Notes: a model not told the origin generated them from the letters alone. Numbered from the stretch's first letter, positions 11,008-21,894 are shown. The stretch: 64,000 nt of DNA from Pseudomonadota bacterium (GCA_021324885.1 JAJPIF010000026.1:1-64000), one strand, 5' to 3'. A program made the numbers and translations.

Positions 11008-11124
11008 GGAAAAAGATCTTTTGCAACCTGCTCCCCGCACTCCAGTCTCTCCCGGAAGGAGAGAAGTAAAGGAAAGCAGCCATCTTTTATCCAGGATGCG
11101 TAACGCAGCATCTTGATAAAGGCG
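11008..11124. repeat. Dispersed intergenic repeat, copy A
   Basis: Aligns with copy B at 36608-36722 (shared gcaacctgc, cccgga-ggag, taaaggaaa-gcagccatctttta, gcg-aacgcagc). Confidence 0.7.
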
Positions 11125-11295
11125 CAGCTCCTCCTTTTCTTTTGGCCCCCTGCGAGGTGTAGGGATCGCGACGAATCCGGGTATTCTGTCGCGACTCCTC
11201 CACCATCACAGCCAGAGCGAATTCCATCACCGCCGCCTGCACGGCAAAAGCAGGCAACCCTGTCGCCGTCATTATGAACGGTGCGCTTTACATGC

Positions 11296-12657
11296 TCACT
11301 GCATCACTTGCTCCATACCCGCCGGCGCGCCCCAACGGTTGAAGTCGTCATACTGCCCCGGGGCGTCCTGGTTGATTTGGCCGCCAGACTGGATATCGAA
11401 CGTGATGTGAGAGTTCTGCAGATCCCAATACGTGTATTCGCCATCGCCTGGGCCGCCCGCGCCGGTGGCGACGTCGCCGTTGGTTCCGGGCAAGGGCATC
11501 GGACGATAAATCGACGGGCCGGTCTTCCACAATTTGAGATTGGCGTCGTATAGATCCATCCAAATCGGCTGCCAGTTTTCCCGGTCTATAAAGGCCATGC
11601 GGGAGCCGTAGCAATAACCTTGCGCATGGGAGGGAATGCGGCGGATATCCAAAACCGCAACTTTGCGCAGCTCCCAGGCGCCGGCTACCGGCTTGGGGAA
11701 AAGCACGGGCCAATAATAGGAGGTTGGATGCCCATACCTGGCATTTTCATCGACGTAACCTGGTGTGGGGTGTGCCAGGATAAGCAGCTTTTTGTAGCCA
11801 ATCAGCTTCGCCTGAAAAATCGGCGGTTGCAGGTTCATCGACCGTTCATCGTCCTCCGTGTAATCGCTTCCTAACAGCGGAGAGCAGCGCGCTGCCGTGG
11901 AGGTTCGCAGCGAACGCCGCAAGGCCGGAACAAAGATGAAAGTTTCCGGCAGCTTGCCGGGGTTGTCGTAAAAGATCTGCAGGGCGTTGACGTACTTGGA
12001 CTGTTCAGGAGTCCAGATGATATTGTTTTGCGTGAGGAAGATGTCGCCGACGTTCGGAATGTCGACCGGCTTGCCCACATCGCTGAGGTGCTTCACCTTG
12101 AAATTAACTTCGCGGACCTCGTTGTTGGTGATGCTCAGGAAACGGTCCATCGTGAAGCCCAGCTTCGCGTAGGTAGTGATTAGGTAGGGTATGTAGGCGT
12201 AGTACTCGTTGTAGAGAATCTGCACGCCGGCCAGGTCACCACTGGGATTCGGGAAGGGTATGCCGGCTACATAGCCCCGGATCTTGTAGCCCCCATCTCC
12301 GGTCGGCACCAGTTTCACCTGCGAAGCGTACTTCTCAGTGTCTTCCTGAACCTTCTTGGGCAAGGGAATTGGAGCCCCGGCGCCGACGTCGATTTCAGCA
12401 TCAGCCGGCAGCTTCCAGAAAAACCGCCCCATCCACAACTGTTGGAGCCCAACCGGCATGAATCGCTTGTAGTTCTGCCAGTTCTGCATTGTTATTTTAG
12501 TGCCGGGAGGAATGGTATCGGGAGAATCCGCAGAAACCATATTTTCGTAAGCAGCGCCATCCCACGACACTACCGTTTGAGCGATTGCCGGCTCCCACAT
12601 AGCCAGAAGCACCCCCACAAGTATTCCGATTATCCAAAACTTTCCCCGAATAAGCAT
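11296..12657 (-). CDS. DUF1329 domain-containing protein
   Basis: Start reset to ATG at 12657: AAGGAG RBS, signal peptide MLIRGKFWIIGILVGVLLAMWEPAIAQ; RSLRTSTAARCSPLLGSDYTEDDER shared with the paralog. Confidence 0.85.
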   Translation of the reverse strand: MLIRGKFWIIGILVGVLLAMWEPAIAQTVVSWDGAAYENMVSADSPDTIPPGTKITMQNWQNYKRFMPVGLQQLWMGRFFWKLPADAEIDVGAGAPIPLPKKVQEDTEKYASQVKLVPTGDGGYKIRGYVAGIPFPNPSGDLAGVQILYNEYYAYIPYLITTYAKLGFTMDRFLSITNNEVREVNFKVKHLSDVGKPVDIPNVGDIFLTQNNIIWTPEQSKYVNALQIFYDNPGKLPETFIFVPALRRSLRTSTAARCSPLLGSDYTEDDERSMNLQPPIFQAKLIGYKKLLILAHPTPGYVDENARYGHPTSYYWPVLFPKPVAGAWELRKVAVLDIRRIPSHAQGYCYGSRMAFIDRENWQPIWMDLYDANLKLWKTGPSIYRPMPLPGTNGDVATGAGGPGDGEYTYWDLQNSHITFDIQSGGQINQDAPGQYDDFNRWGAPAGMEQVMQ

Positions 12658-13642
12658 AGCGTACTCCTTTTTGCCATTGCTGAATCTGCAGTGATGCAGC
12701 ATCCCCAGTTCGATTAAAAAATGGGCTTCCATTGACGTAAGCTGTGGCACTCTGACTGCCCGGTCGCGGGTGAGGGATATCCGACTCGCGAGTGTCGAGC
12801 GGCCGGGCGCCGGGACAGATTACTGCTATCCATCGCTCCTGCATCCCGGCCGCCTTCGGAGTTCCCGATGGTTTTAAGCGTTGACCCAGGCGAAGTGTTT
12901 TTGGCTGGGTCAGGAAAAGTAAGTTGTCATTAGATCTGTTCACACGAGCTTGGCTTGAGCCGCGTCCGCGCGGGCAGGCGAACCAAACCGCAGGGGCCGA
13001 AAAAGCGCTCTGATAAATGATGGTTCTCCTGAGGACCTCTCCAATGACCCGTCACAATCACTATACGTCGGCACTGTCTGCTCGACGTGCAGAAAAGCCC
13101 GGACCCAGGGCGGGCAGCTAGTGTCCGTCAGGTTCGGAGGAAACAAGCCTGCGCAGGATTCGCCCCGTCCAGAACGGGCCCAGCGGAACATAGGAACATT
13201 GCCGAATCGACGCAGCAGTTCGTGCACAGACGAAATCAATCGTAGGATCGGCGGCGCCGAGGCGGTCGGGGGGCTGAATATCGGTGGCGCGGGGCGGCGT
13301 TTCCAGCGCGATCCGCCGGGTCAGCCGGCTGTGGACAAGACCGAACCGTGACGCCGCATCAAAGCGGACCCCGCGCAAGGGGCGGGCTACCTGTGCCAAT
13401 GTCAGCAGTAGGAAGCACGTCAGAAAAGCCGACGTAACCAACCGATTAACGCGCCTGATCACGCTGAAAGCCCCTGTCGCGGGGCGTCCCTCAGCAGGAC
13501 GCTCGGCGCCAATGGGCATACCACAAAACCTGTACAGGAGCAACCCGCCTAAGAGGCAGCCGGCCTGGTTCGACCGAAGATCGTGCCAGCGTCTGATAAC
13601 TCTCCTACAAAATTGTCAAGCCTGTAACTCAGCATCGGCGAT

Positions 13643-15031
13643 TCATGAGAGTGGGTGTGAGTCTTCGGAGGTCACGGTGAAATGCCAGTTGTATGAATGG
13701 CCGTTGACGGTCATCTCAACCGCGTAATTGCCCGGTTTCAGCGGTTTTCGCGGGACCACCACTACCGCACCTAAATCGCTTAGGATGTCGCGTCCGCGGG
13801 TCTGATCGGCGCCGACGGGATTTACGTAACTCTCGGCGTCAAAACCGCATGCTTCAAGGATCTGACTGGCCGAATCGCGGCGCAAGGAATAGGCCGACAG
13901 CCGAGCCGGTATCATTGCGCCGAGTTGGAAGGTGATGGGCAGGCCGGCGGGCACCGTGTAGCCGTCGCACGACGCCAGTGGATTAGGCCACTCGTCACCC
14001 AGCGCATTGATGTGGACAATCGCTCCCTCGGACGGAAAGCTTATCGGCCTGGGCGTGCGGGCCGGAACTAAAGCGGCTCGGCCCAGGCTGCTTAAGACGT
14101 CAAGTACGGCGGCGCATGCGCCCTTTTCGCAAAAGTCGCCGTAGCCGACCTGGCGCAGCTGTGGATTGAGGATTGCCATGCGATGCCACGTGCTGGCGAC
14201 CCATTCGTCAATCGCCCATCCCGGCGGCGGGTGTGAGCCGGGCAGCGGTCCCCACCATTGTTCGACATCTCCCGACCGTGCCGCACGCAGACCGGCAGGA
14301 CTGAACCACGGTTTACGGGGATCTTCGGTGTGTAACTCGGCGCCCAACATCTGCGCCTTGATCGGGGGGCCTTCGTTTTTGACCAGATAACGGGCGTGGG
14401 CGAGGGCGCCCGCGCTCAGGGCAGGATCCTCGCGCACCGGCGCTAATCCCGCCATCTGGCGGTAGTCGTTGAGCGTTTTCAGCCAGTTCGGTTCGTTCGC
14501 GGATCGCGTTGGCGGCTGTGCATTGGCGGCGTCTTCCGCAACAGCTTCAGGAATTCCTTTTTCGGGCGCGACCCTCCCCGGACCCAAGCTATTCCCGAGC
14601 CTGGGGTTGGATGCCTTGGCGGGTAGTGCCGGGAAAGAGCGGACGTAGGTGAGGTAGCGCGCCACACCGAAGCCTGTCAGCGTCAGGACAGCCAGGATTG
14701 CGGTAGTGCCCGCGATTCCCAGGCCGTGGCGGCGCGGTGAGTTCATCACGGCAAAGCGAACGTTGCCGAATGCAAGTTCATCGCCGGGACGCACCCGCGA
14801 CGTGCCCGAATTGCGCCGTCCGTTAACCCGTGTTCCGTTCTTCGAATCCAGGTCCCGTACCGTAAAGCGGCCCAACTTGCGTACGATCACCGCGTGGCGG
14901 CGTGAGACTGATTGATGTTCGATCACGACGTCATTGTCGGGAGCGCTGCCAATAGTGGTTTGCGATTTGACCAACGGGTAGGCGCGCAAGGTTTCAGAAG
15001 CCAGTGCGACCAGACGGATTCGAGCGGCCAT
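13643..15031 (-). CDS. FHA domain - TM - CAP/SCP-like domain protein
   Basis: N-term FHA (TIGSAPDNDVVIEHQSVSRRHAVIV..DLDSKNGTRVNG), one TM, then CAP-like NDYRQMAGLAPVREDPALSAGALAHARYLVKN...WHRMAILNPQLRQVGYG. Confidence 0.8.
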   Translation of the reverse strand: MAARIRLVALASETLRAYPLVKSQTTIGSAPDNDVVIEHQSVSRRHAVIVRKLGRFTVRDLDSKNGTRVNGRRNSGTSRVRPGDELAFGNVRFAVMNSPRRHGLGIAGTTAILAVLTLTGFGVARYLTYVRSFPALPAKASNPRLGNSLGPGRVAPEKGIPEAVAEDAANAQPPTRSANEPNWLKTLNDYRQMAGLAPVREDPALSAGALAHARYLVKNEGPPIKAQMLGAELHTEDPRKPWFSPAGLRAARSGDVEQWWGPLPGSHPPPGWAIDEWVASTWHRMAILNPQLRQVGYGDFCEKGACAAVLDVLSSLGRAALVPARTPRPISFPSEGAIVHINALGDEWPNPLASCDGYTVPAGLPITFQLGAMIPARLSAYSLRRDSASQILEACGFDAESYVNPVGADQTRGRDILSDLGAVVVVPRKPLKPGNYAVEMTVNGHSYNWHFTVTSEDSHPLS

Positions 15032-15144
15032 GAGGGCACCAAGTTAGCACAAGTACGGCTGGAATTCGCGAGGGCCGGTGAAGAATTGAAAATTCTCGCA
15101 GCGCTTGCCGCAGGCGCACGCATGGTGGATGCTGGCTGCCAGCT

Positions 15145-16680
15145 ATGAATGAGGTCGGAGCTGGGCGTGTTGCCGATGGCGAGAAGCCCGTCGTGGTGGC
15201 GCCAAAGCCGGTTTCAGAGCCTGAGTTCATAGCCTCGCCGCCGGCTTTAGTTCCAATCGTCCTGCTCCTGCTAGCGGTCGTTACGGTGGCGGGTGGCGGA
15301 GCGCTGGTCAGACATTTCGGGGGAACCACCTACCCAATCGCATATACCGCGGCGGTGTTGGCAATAGTGACGCTGCCGTTGCTGCTAATCGGCCGGTGGC
15401 GAGAGCGGAAGCAGGGAAGATCGCGCCTTTTACTGGTCTGTCCGCGACGGCGATGGACATTCTTCGCGGTTTTCGTCTTCTTTCTTGCACTTTATGGCGT
15501 AACCCGTTTCGGACCAACCCCGTTTTATGAGCCGTCGGTACAGGCCGTCGCCTTCCTCCATGGCCATTCATGGGTCGACGCGCCCGGGTATATGGAGCAG
15601 GTCGGACCAATCTGCAACAGCCGCCTGCCGATCGCCAAAGAAGCGCTGCCAGAATGCGACTTCACCCGCTTTGATGGTCACACCTTCCTGGTCCATCCGC
15701 CGCTCGCCGCGATCATGATGATGCCGTTTGTGGCGGCGCACGGACGCGTCGTGGACGGCGCGGATCGCTATCAGCCGTCGGTGTCTGTGCTGATGGGAGC
15801 CGTCGAGGTCGCGCTGGCCTGGCGGCTGCTGGCGCTTTTGGGATTATCAACGTCAGCCAGTCTGTGGCTAACCGCCTTTTTCGGGGTTGGCACTACCTTG
15901 TGGTACGAGGCCACGCTGGGCGCGAGCTGGGACTTCGTGCTGGTGACGTCGTTGCTGCCCACGTTGCTGGCTCTCAACGAGGTATTCGGCAAGGCGCGTC
16001 CGTGGGTGGTCGGGGTGTTTGCAGCGCTGGCGGCGCTGGCGCGAAATGACCTGGTGCTGGCGTGGCCCGCATACTGTTTGCTGCTGCTGGTGCGCGGCCG
16101 GCGCCTGCGCGAGCTGTTCGGCCTGCTGCCGGGTTTGGCGATGGCCGGGGTTGTTTATGGGGTCTTCAATTATACGCGCTACGGGACCTTTTTCGATCGG
16201 TCGCTGTGGCTGTGGTACCGCTGCTGCGACGGCAGCGGTTACTTCAATCCGGCTTTCCATCGCGCAATTCCCGGCCCGTTTTCAGTTCATTTTCTGCCCA
16301 CCAACATTTACACCCTGTTTTTTCTGGGATGGGGATTGAATTCCAGCTTTCCCTGGATTCGTCCCCTGGGCGCCGGACAGGCGCTGCTCCTGACCTCGCC
16401 GGCTTTCATTCTCACCTTGCGGCCCAGTCTCAAATCTTCGGTTACGCTGTTAATGTGGATGGCGTCGATACTCACGATGGCGGCGAGTCTGACCGTTTAT
16501 GCCAGCGGGTTTACACAATTCGGACCGCGTTATTACGTCCAGATCTTTCCCTTTTTGCTGATCCTGATCGCGCTTGGTGCGGGACGGCATCTTGACCAGA
16601 TGGCACGGATTCTGATCCTGCTCTCGGTTATCATCGTGGCCTTTGGCGTGTGGCAGATTCACACGATCGGATTCGGTTGA
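15145..16680 (+). CDS. Polytopic membrane protein, GT-C glycosyltransferase-like
   Basis: 511 aa with many TM segments; organisation resembles dolichyl-phosphate-mannose-dependent mannosyltransferases. Confidence 0.6.
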   Translation: MNEVGAGRVADGEKPVVVAPKPVSEPEFIASPPALVPIVLLLLAVVTVAGGGALVRHFGGTTYPIAYTAAVLAIVTLPLLLIGRWRERKQGRSRLLLVCPRRRWTFFAVFVFFLALYGVTRFGPTPFYEPSVQAVAFLHGHSWVDAPGYMEQVGPICNSRLPIAKEALPECDFTRFDGHTFLVHPPLAAIMMMPFVAAHGRVVDGADRYQPSVSVLMGAVEVALAWRLLALLGLSTSASLWLTAFFGVGTTLWYEATLGASWDFVLVTSLLPTLLALNEVFGKARPWVVGVFAALAALARNDLVLAWPAYCLLLLVRGRRLRELFGLLPGLAMAGVVYGVFNYTRYGTFFDRSLWLWYRCCDGSGYFNPAFHRAIPGPFSVHFLPTNIYTLFFLGWGLNSSFPWIRPLGAGQALLLTSPAFILTLRPSLKSSVTLLMWMASILTMAASLTVYASGFTQFGPRYYVQIFPFLLILIALGAGRHLDQMARILILLSVIIVAFGVWQIHTIGFG

Positions 16681-16683
16681 TTA

Positions 16684-18447
16684 TTGTCGATGACCGGGCG
16701 TATCCGATCCAATTGGCTGGGCGAAGCGGCTTTGGCGGTCATCGCGATGGCCGCCTTCGCGATCGCCTTCAGCTTTCCGGTGCTGACCCATCTTGGCCGG
16801 ATTGGAGTGGTTTGGGACTGGCCGGAGTTCCTGATTCGCAATTGGGTGGCATTTCACTCGCTGCATGATTTGCATCAGATCCCGTTGTGGAACCCTTACG
16901 AATGCGGCGGGATGCCGTTGCTGGCGCATCCGTCCTCACAAATCGTCACGCCTTTGTTCGCGCTGCCGATGATCTTCGGTCCCTTTGTGGGACTGAATCT
17001 TCAAATTCCGATTCATCTCGCGATCGCGTGGAGCGGCGGCTATGTCCTGGGGCGTGTGCTTGGGATGGGTCTGATGGGACGGCTGACTTGCGCGTCGATT
17101 TTTCCTGCCAGCTCCTGGTTTTACCTTCATATCGGAGTGGGCCACCTGAATTTCCTGCCCACAGTCTATCTGCCCTGGGTGGCGGCATTGGTTCTGGCCG
17201 GCGCCCAAAGCTTCAGCCTCTTACCGTGGATCACGGCGGGACTGCTGCTGGCGATCATGTTCGGCGAGGGCGGCGTCTATCAGGTGACCCAGGCCGTCAT
17301 GTTGGCGTTGCTGATTGTCTGCTGGATGGCGATTGCGGGCCGGAGTTGGCGGCCGCTGTTGGGGATTGCAGTGATGTTCGTCTTCGCGGCGGGTTTCGGC
17401 GCAATCAAACTCCTGCCAAGCTGGCGTATGATGAGGCTGCATCCGCGGCCGGTCCAGGATATCGAGTCCAGCTCGATCACGATTCTTCTCCAGGGTCTGT
17501 TTACGCGACATCAGTTCTACGATCGCCAGCGCATCGAAGCCTGGGGGTTCTGGGAGCTCGGTGCGTATCTGGGCCCCGCTGGGGCGGCGCTGGCCTTGTT
17601 GGGATTGGCGGGTGCGCCGCGACGATGGTTTGCATGGTTTTTGGCGGCTTTAGTGTTCTTCGTTCTCGCTCTCGGTGGGGTGCGTCCCTGGTTTCCCTGG
17701 CCGCTGTTGCATCATCTGCCGATTTTTTCCTGGGAGCGGATGCCCGAAAGGTTTTTGATCCTGTTCATCCTGGCTGCCAGTGTGATGGCGGGGTTGGGCA
17801 GCGACTTCCTAGCACGGCTGTATAAACCATGGGGAGCGGCCGCGGCGCTCTTGCTTCTGCTTGCCGCAGTCGCCGACGCATGGATGGTCAGCCGTCCGAA
17901 CATGGACGCGCCCGTCGCCGGTCAGGTCGCGACGGTCGCCACGAGCCCTCAATTCGTGCAGGATTACGAAGACCCCTGGAGCATGATGAATCTGGCGCTG
18001 GCCAACCGCGGCGCCCTGCATTGCAACGAAGAACTGGATTTTCATGAAGCAGCCAATACGCGCGTGATCGCGGCTAATCAGCCCGGCTATCGTGGCGAAT
18101 ATTACTTGTCGGGTCCCGGCAGCCTGGATCAGGTTCGGTGGACGCCTGATGAGCTACGATATGACGTGGCCACGCGGGCCGCCAACGTGCTGGTCATCAA
18201 CCAGAACTATGACGCCAATTGGCGGCTGGTGCGCGGCCGCGGCGAGGTGATCTCCTATGGCGGACTTCTCGCCGTGCGCGTGCCATCCGGCACCCAGCGG
18301 GTTTGGCTGGACTATAAAAGCAACTGGTTTCGCCTCGGTGCCGCCATCAGCCTGTTGACCTGCATTGCAGCCGCGGCGGTTTGGCGGCGGGAACAGCGTA
18401 TAGTGCGTGGCTTGAAAAGCGCGGATTCCCTTGACAAGCTGCGTTAG
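16684..18447 (+). CDS. Polytopic membrane protein, YfhO/GT-C-like
   Basis: 587 aa; many TM segments, C-terminal periplasmic portion (VLVINQNYDANWRLVRG...YKSNWFRLGAAISLLT). Confidence 0.6.
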   Translation: MSMTGRIRSNWLGEAALAVIAMAAFAIAFSFPVLTHLGRIGVVWDWPEFLIRNWVAFHSLHDLHQIPLWNPYECGGMPLLAHPSSQIVTPLFALPMIFGPFVGLNLQIPIHLAIAWSGGYVLGRVLGMGLMGRLTCASIFPASSWFYLHIGVGHLNFLPTVYLPWVAALVLAGAQSFSLLPWITAGLLLAIMFGEGGVYQVTQAVMLALLIVCWMAIAGRSWRPLLGIAVMFVFAAGFGAIKLLPSWRMMRLHPRPVQDIESSSITILLQGLFTRHQFYDRQRIEAWGFWELGAYLGPAGAALALLGLAGAPRRWFAWFLAALVFFVLALGGVRPWFPWPLLHHLPIFSWERMPERFLILFILAASVMAGLGSDFLARLYKPWGAAAALLLLLAAVADAWMVSRPNMDAPVAGQVATVATSPQFVQDYEDPWSMMNLALANRGALHCNEELDFHEAANTRVIAANQPGYRGEYYLSGPGSLDQVRWTPDELRYDVATRAANVLVINQNYDANWRLVRGRGEVISYGGLLAVRVPSGTQRVWLDYKSNWFRLGAAISLLTCIAAAAVWRREQRIVRGLKSADSLDKLR

Positions 18448-18512
18448 CGCCAAGGCGGCTGGTTACCCACGATCTTCCATGCGCCGCGCGGCGGCATTAA
18501 AGGGATCTGAAT

Positions 18513-19739
18513 ATGAACCCCGATTCTCAGGACACGATGCTTGCGGGCCTCAAAGTTATCGACTGCGGCGAGAACGTCTCGGCGCCCTACGCAGCCAAGT
18601 TGATGGGCGATCTGGGCGCCGAGGTGATCAAGGTCGAACCGCCAGGAGTTGGTGACATTGCCCGCAGCCGCGGTCCGTTTGCTCGTGACCACGAAGGCGA
18701 CCGCGAATGCAGCGGGTTGTTTTTGGCCCTTAATACCTCCAAACGCGGCGTGACTATCGATCTGGACAACCCGGAAGGGCGCTCCGTGTTCGATCGTCTC
18801 ATAAAGCACGCCGATGTGTTGATTCACAATTACCCGCCCTTGCGCGCCAAAAGCCTGGGACTCGATTACGAACGGCTGTCCCAGGTCAACGATCAGCTAA
18901 TCGTAACTCAGATCACGGTCTACGGCGCCACTGGACCCAAAGCGGATTGGATGGCGCACAATCTCAACGGGGTTGCGGCCGGAGGATGGCTCTACATGTC
19001 GCCGGGATATTCCAAGGACATGGAGCTGCCTCCGCTCAAGACCTTCGGGCAACAAGGCGATTTCCAGGGCGGGATTCACGGCGCGTTGGCGACGATGGGC
19101 GCCCTGTTCGCACGGCGTGCGATCGGCCGGGGCCAGTTGGTGGATGTGTCAATCCAGGAGGCGATCGCCGCCGCGCTGGAGCTGGGATTCGTCAAATGGA
19201 CCTACAACGGCGAGATCTCCCATCGATGCGGCACTTTGGGGCCGAGCGCGCCTTACGGAATCCTGCGCTGCAAGGATGGTTTGCTCCATTTCCTGATCCT
19301 GGAGGATGCGCACTGGAAAGGCCTGGTCAAAATCATGGGCAGTCCGGAATGGACAAGCTGGGACCTGTTCAACACCGGCCGCGACCGAGCGCTCAATCAG
19401 GACGTGCTGGAGATGCAGATCGAGGAGTGGCTGAAGGATTACACGATGGATGAGGTCTATCAGATGGCGCGCCGCGAGCGCCTGCCGATTGCGCCGGTCG
19501 CCGATCTGAACCAACTACTCAAAATGGACCAGCTCAAAGAGCGCGGCTACTTCACCGAGCTTGACCATCCGGCGGCGGGCCGCCTGACCTATGCCGGCGC
19601 GCCCTACAAATTGAGCACCCGCGCGTGGGCGCTGCGCCGTCCGGCGCCGCTGCTGGGTCAGCACAATCGCGAGGTCCTGGCTGAACTCGGAATTGACAAC
19701 GACGAAATGGTGCGGCTGGAAAAAGCCGGCGCGATTTGA
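18513..19739 (+). CDS. Family III (CaiB/BaiF) CoA-transferase
   Basis: MLAGLKVIDCGENVSAPYAAKLMGDLGAEVIKVEPP; C-terminal RRPAPLLGQHNREVL. Confidence 0.93.
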   Translation: MNPDSQDTMLAGLKVIDCGENVSAPYAAKLMGDLGAEVIKVEPPGVGDIARSRGPFARDHEGDRECSGLFLALNTSKRGVTIDLDNPEGRSVFDRLIKHADVLIHNYPPLRAKSLGLDYERLSQVNDQLIVTQITVYGATGPKADWMAHNLNGVAAGGWLYMSPGYSKDMELPPLKTFGQQGDFQGGIHGALATMGALFARRAIGRGQLVDVSIQEAIAAALELGFVKWTYNGEISHRCGTLGPSAPYGILRCKDGLLHFLILEDAHWKGLVKIMGSPEWTSWDLFNTGRDRALNQDVLEMQIEEWLKDYTMDEVYQMARRERLPIAPVADLNQLLKMDQLKERGYFTELDHPAAGRLTYAGAPYKLSTRAWALRRPAPLLGQHNREVLAELGIDNDEMVRLEKAGAI

Positions 19740-19765
19740 ACTCGGCGCGGCGCAAGGAAATCGAT

Positions 19766-20980
19766 ATGGCTACATTGCCTTTGCAGGGAATTCGGGTGCT
19801 TGACCTGAGCTGGGTTTGGGCCGGCCCCTATACGGGTTTGCAACTGGCCCATCTGGGCGCCGAAGTGATCAAGGTGGAAAGCACGCTGCGTCCTGACATC
19901 AATCGGCGCATCCCGCCCTTCGCCGAGGGCCGTGCGGGGTTGGATCGCGGCGGCAGCTTCAATCAATGGAACCAGAACAAGCGCAGCCTCGCGCTCGATC
20001 TGGCTAATCCCAAGGCCCGCGAAATCGTCCATCAACTGGCAAAGAAGTGCGACGTCGCGATCGAGAATTTCTCCGCCGGCGTGCTCGACAAGATGGGCCT
20101 CAGCTATCAGTATCTGAGCCGCGACAATCCGCGCCTGATAATGGTCTCGCTGTCCGGCTATGGCCAGACGGGTCCGATCAGCCGCAACGTCGCTTACGGG
20201 GCCACGGTGATGGCGATGGGCGGTCTTACCGCGTTGACCGGGTACCGCGACCAGGAACCCCGATCGGCGGGCCTGTCATACCCCGATCCGAACTCCGCCC
20301 TGCACGCCGCTTTCGCAATTCTGGCAGCGCTATGGCGGCGCGACCGCACTGGGCAGGGCGAGTACATCGATTGTTCGCTGCTCGAGGCGATGGTCGCGGT
20401 GATGCCCGAAGGACTGATGGCGCAGGTGATGCGCGGAGAGCAGCCGCCGCGCGACGGCAATCGCGATCCGGTCCTGGCGCCGTATGGCGTGTACCGCTGC
20501 GCGGGCGAGGACAACTGGATCAGCATCTGCGTGCGCGATGACAACGAATGGCGCAATCTGTGCTGGGCAATGGATCAGGAAGCGCTCTCCACCGACCCGC
20601 GCTTCGTTACCGTCGCGGCGCGCAAACATAATGAGGACGAACTGGACCAGATAATCGACAATTGGACGCGCAATTTCGATTTTCTTGAGCTGGAAAAGTC
20701 GCTTCAGCAAAAAGGCGTACCAGCGGCGGCGGTCAGATCGGCCCGCGAAGTGGCCACCGACCAGCATCTCGAGGAACGCGGCTTCTTTGTCCGCTTGAAC
20801 CATCCCGAAACCGGTCCATACACCCACGCCGGCACGCCCTGGCATTTTTCCGCCACTCCGGTCTCCGTCCGCAGGCCGGCCCCGCAACTGGGCGAAGCCA
20901 CCGAGTATGTCATGAAAGAGATACTGGGGTACAGCGACGGGGAGTATAAGAAGCTGGCGGCCGAGGGCGTCTTTAAGTGA
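19766..20980 (+). CDS. Family III CoA-transferase
   Basis: MATLPLQGIRVLDLSWVWAGPYTGLQLAHLGAEVIKVE; tandem with the previous gene; ORF also has an upstream in-frame ATG at 19736. Confidence 0.93.
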   Translation: MATLPLQGIRVLDLSWVWAGPYTGLQLAHLGAEVIKVESTLRPDINRRIPPFAEGRAGLDRGGSFNQWNQNKRSLALDLANPKAREIVHQLAKKCDVAIENFSAGVLDKMGLSYQYLSRDNPRLIMVSLSGYGQTGPISRNVAYGATVMAMGGLTALTGYRDQEPRSAGLSYPDPNSALHAAFAILAALWRRDRTGQGEYIDCSLLEAMVAVMPEGLMAQVMRGEQPPRDGNRDPVLAPYGVYRCAGEDNWISICVRDDNEWRNLCWAMDQEALSTDPRFVTVAARKHNEDELDQIIDNWTRNFDFLELEKSLQQKGVPAAAVRSAREVATDQHLEERGFFVRLNHPETGPYTHAGTPWHFSATPVSVRRPAPQLGEATEYVMKEILGYSDGEYKKLAAEGVFK

Positions 20981-20998
20981 GAAGAGGGTATTGACGGG

Positions 20999-21117
20999 AA
21001 AGAAGTGAGTAATGAGAGCAGAAGAGAAAAAAGCAAAGGAGGAAACCTAACCCTTTTAGGTAAGGGGCCGCAGTCAGGTTTCTTTCTTCCTCTCACTCAC
21101 TGCTTACTCTTTCTCTG
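20999..21117. repeat. GA/CT-rich imperfect inverted repeat (copy 1)
   Basis: Left arm agaagtgagtaatgagag...; right arm ...tctttcttcctctcactcactgctt; inner acctaa/ttaggt. Confidence 0.6.
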
Positions 21118-21132
21118 ATTTCGGAGGTCTAG

Positions 21133-21894
21133 ATGGAGAGGATACTGGAGAACAAGGTCGCGCTTGTTACCGGCGCTGGTTCCGGAATGGGTCGTGCGTC
21201 AGCTCTGGAGTTTGCCGCACAAGGGGCGAAGGTGCTGGTGGTTGACTACGTGCCACAAGGCGGCGAGCGCACCGCGGCCGTCATTAAGGACAAAGGCGGA
21301 GAGGCGATTTTCCTTCAGGTCGATGTCACCAACCCCGCCCAGGTTGAGGCGATGGTCAAAAAGGCGGTCGATACCTGGGGCCGCCTGGATTTTGCCCATA
21401 ACAATGCGGGTATCGAGGGCACCTTCGGACCGACGGCGGAGGGCACGCTGGATAATTGGAATCGGGTGCTGGGGACCAATCTGACCGGCGTGTGGTTGTG
21501 CATGAAGTACGAGATTCCGCAGATGCTCAAACAGGGCGGCGGCGCGATCGTCAATACCGCGTCGGCAGCCGGTCTGCGCGCCGTCGATGGGTTGTCAGCA
21601 TACTGTGCCAGCAAGCATGGACTGATTGGTCTGACCAAAGTCGCGTCGCGAGAGTATGCGAAAGCTAAGATCCGGATCAACGCGGTCTGCCCGGGACCGA
21701 TCGAAACTCCGATGCTTCAGCGTATCATCGACGTGTCGCGAACGCTCGCACCCGCCAGCACCGCGGGCGCCACGCCGATCGGGCGCAGCGGCAAAGCCGA
21801 AGAAGTGGCCCGCGCCGTCGTCTGGCTATGTACTGATGCGGCGTCGTACGTAACGGGCGTCGCGATGCCGGTTGATGGCGGCTACGTGACGTGA
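21133..21894 (+). CDS. SDR family oxidoreductase
   Basis: ALVTGAGSGMGRASA (Gly-rich NAD motif), NNAGIEG, YCASKHG. Confidence 0.93.
   Translation: MERILENKVALVTGAGSGMGRASALEFAAQGAKVLVVDYVPQGGERTAAVIKDKGGEAIFLQVDVTNPAQVEAMVKKAVDTWGRLDFAHNNAGIEGTFGPTAEGTLDNWNRVLGTNLTGVWLCMKYEIPQMLKQGGGAIVNTASAAGLRAVDGLSAYCASKHGLIGLTKVASREYAKAKIRINAVCPGPIETPMLQRIIDVSRTLAPASTAGATPIGRSGKAEEVARAVVWLCTDAASYVTGVAMPVDGGYVT

Noticed and set aside
13118-13543. 141-aa - strand ORF with a hydrophobic stretch
   Set aside because: Weak RBS and no domain; not enough to call a gene
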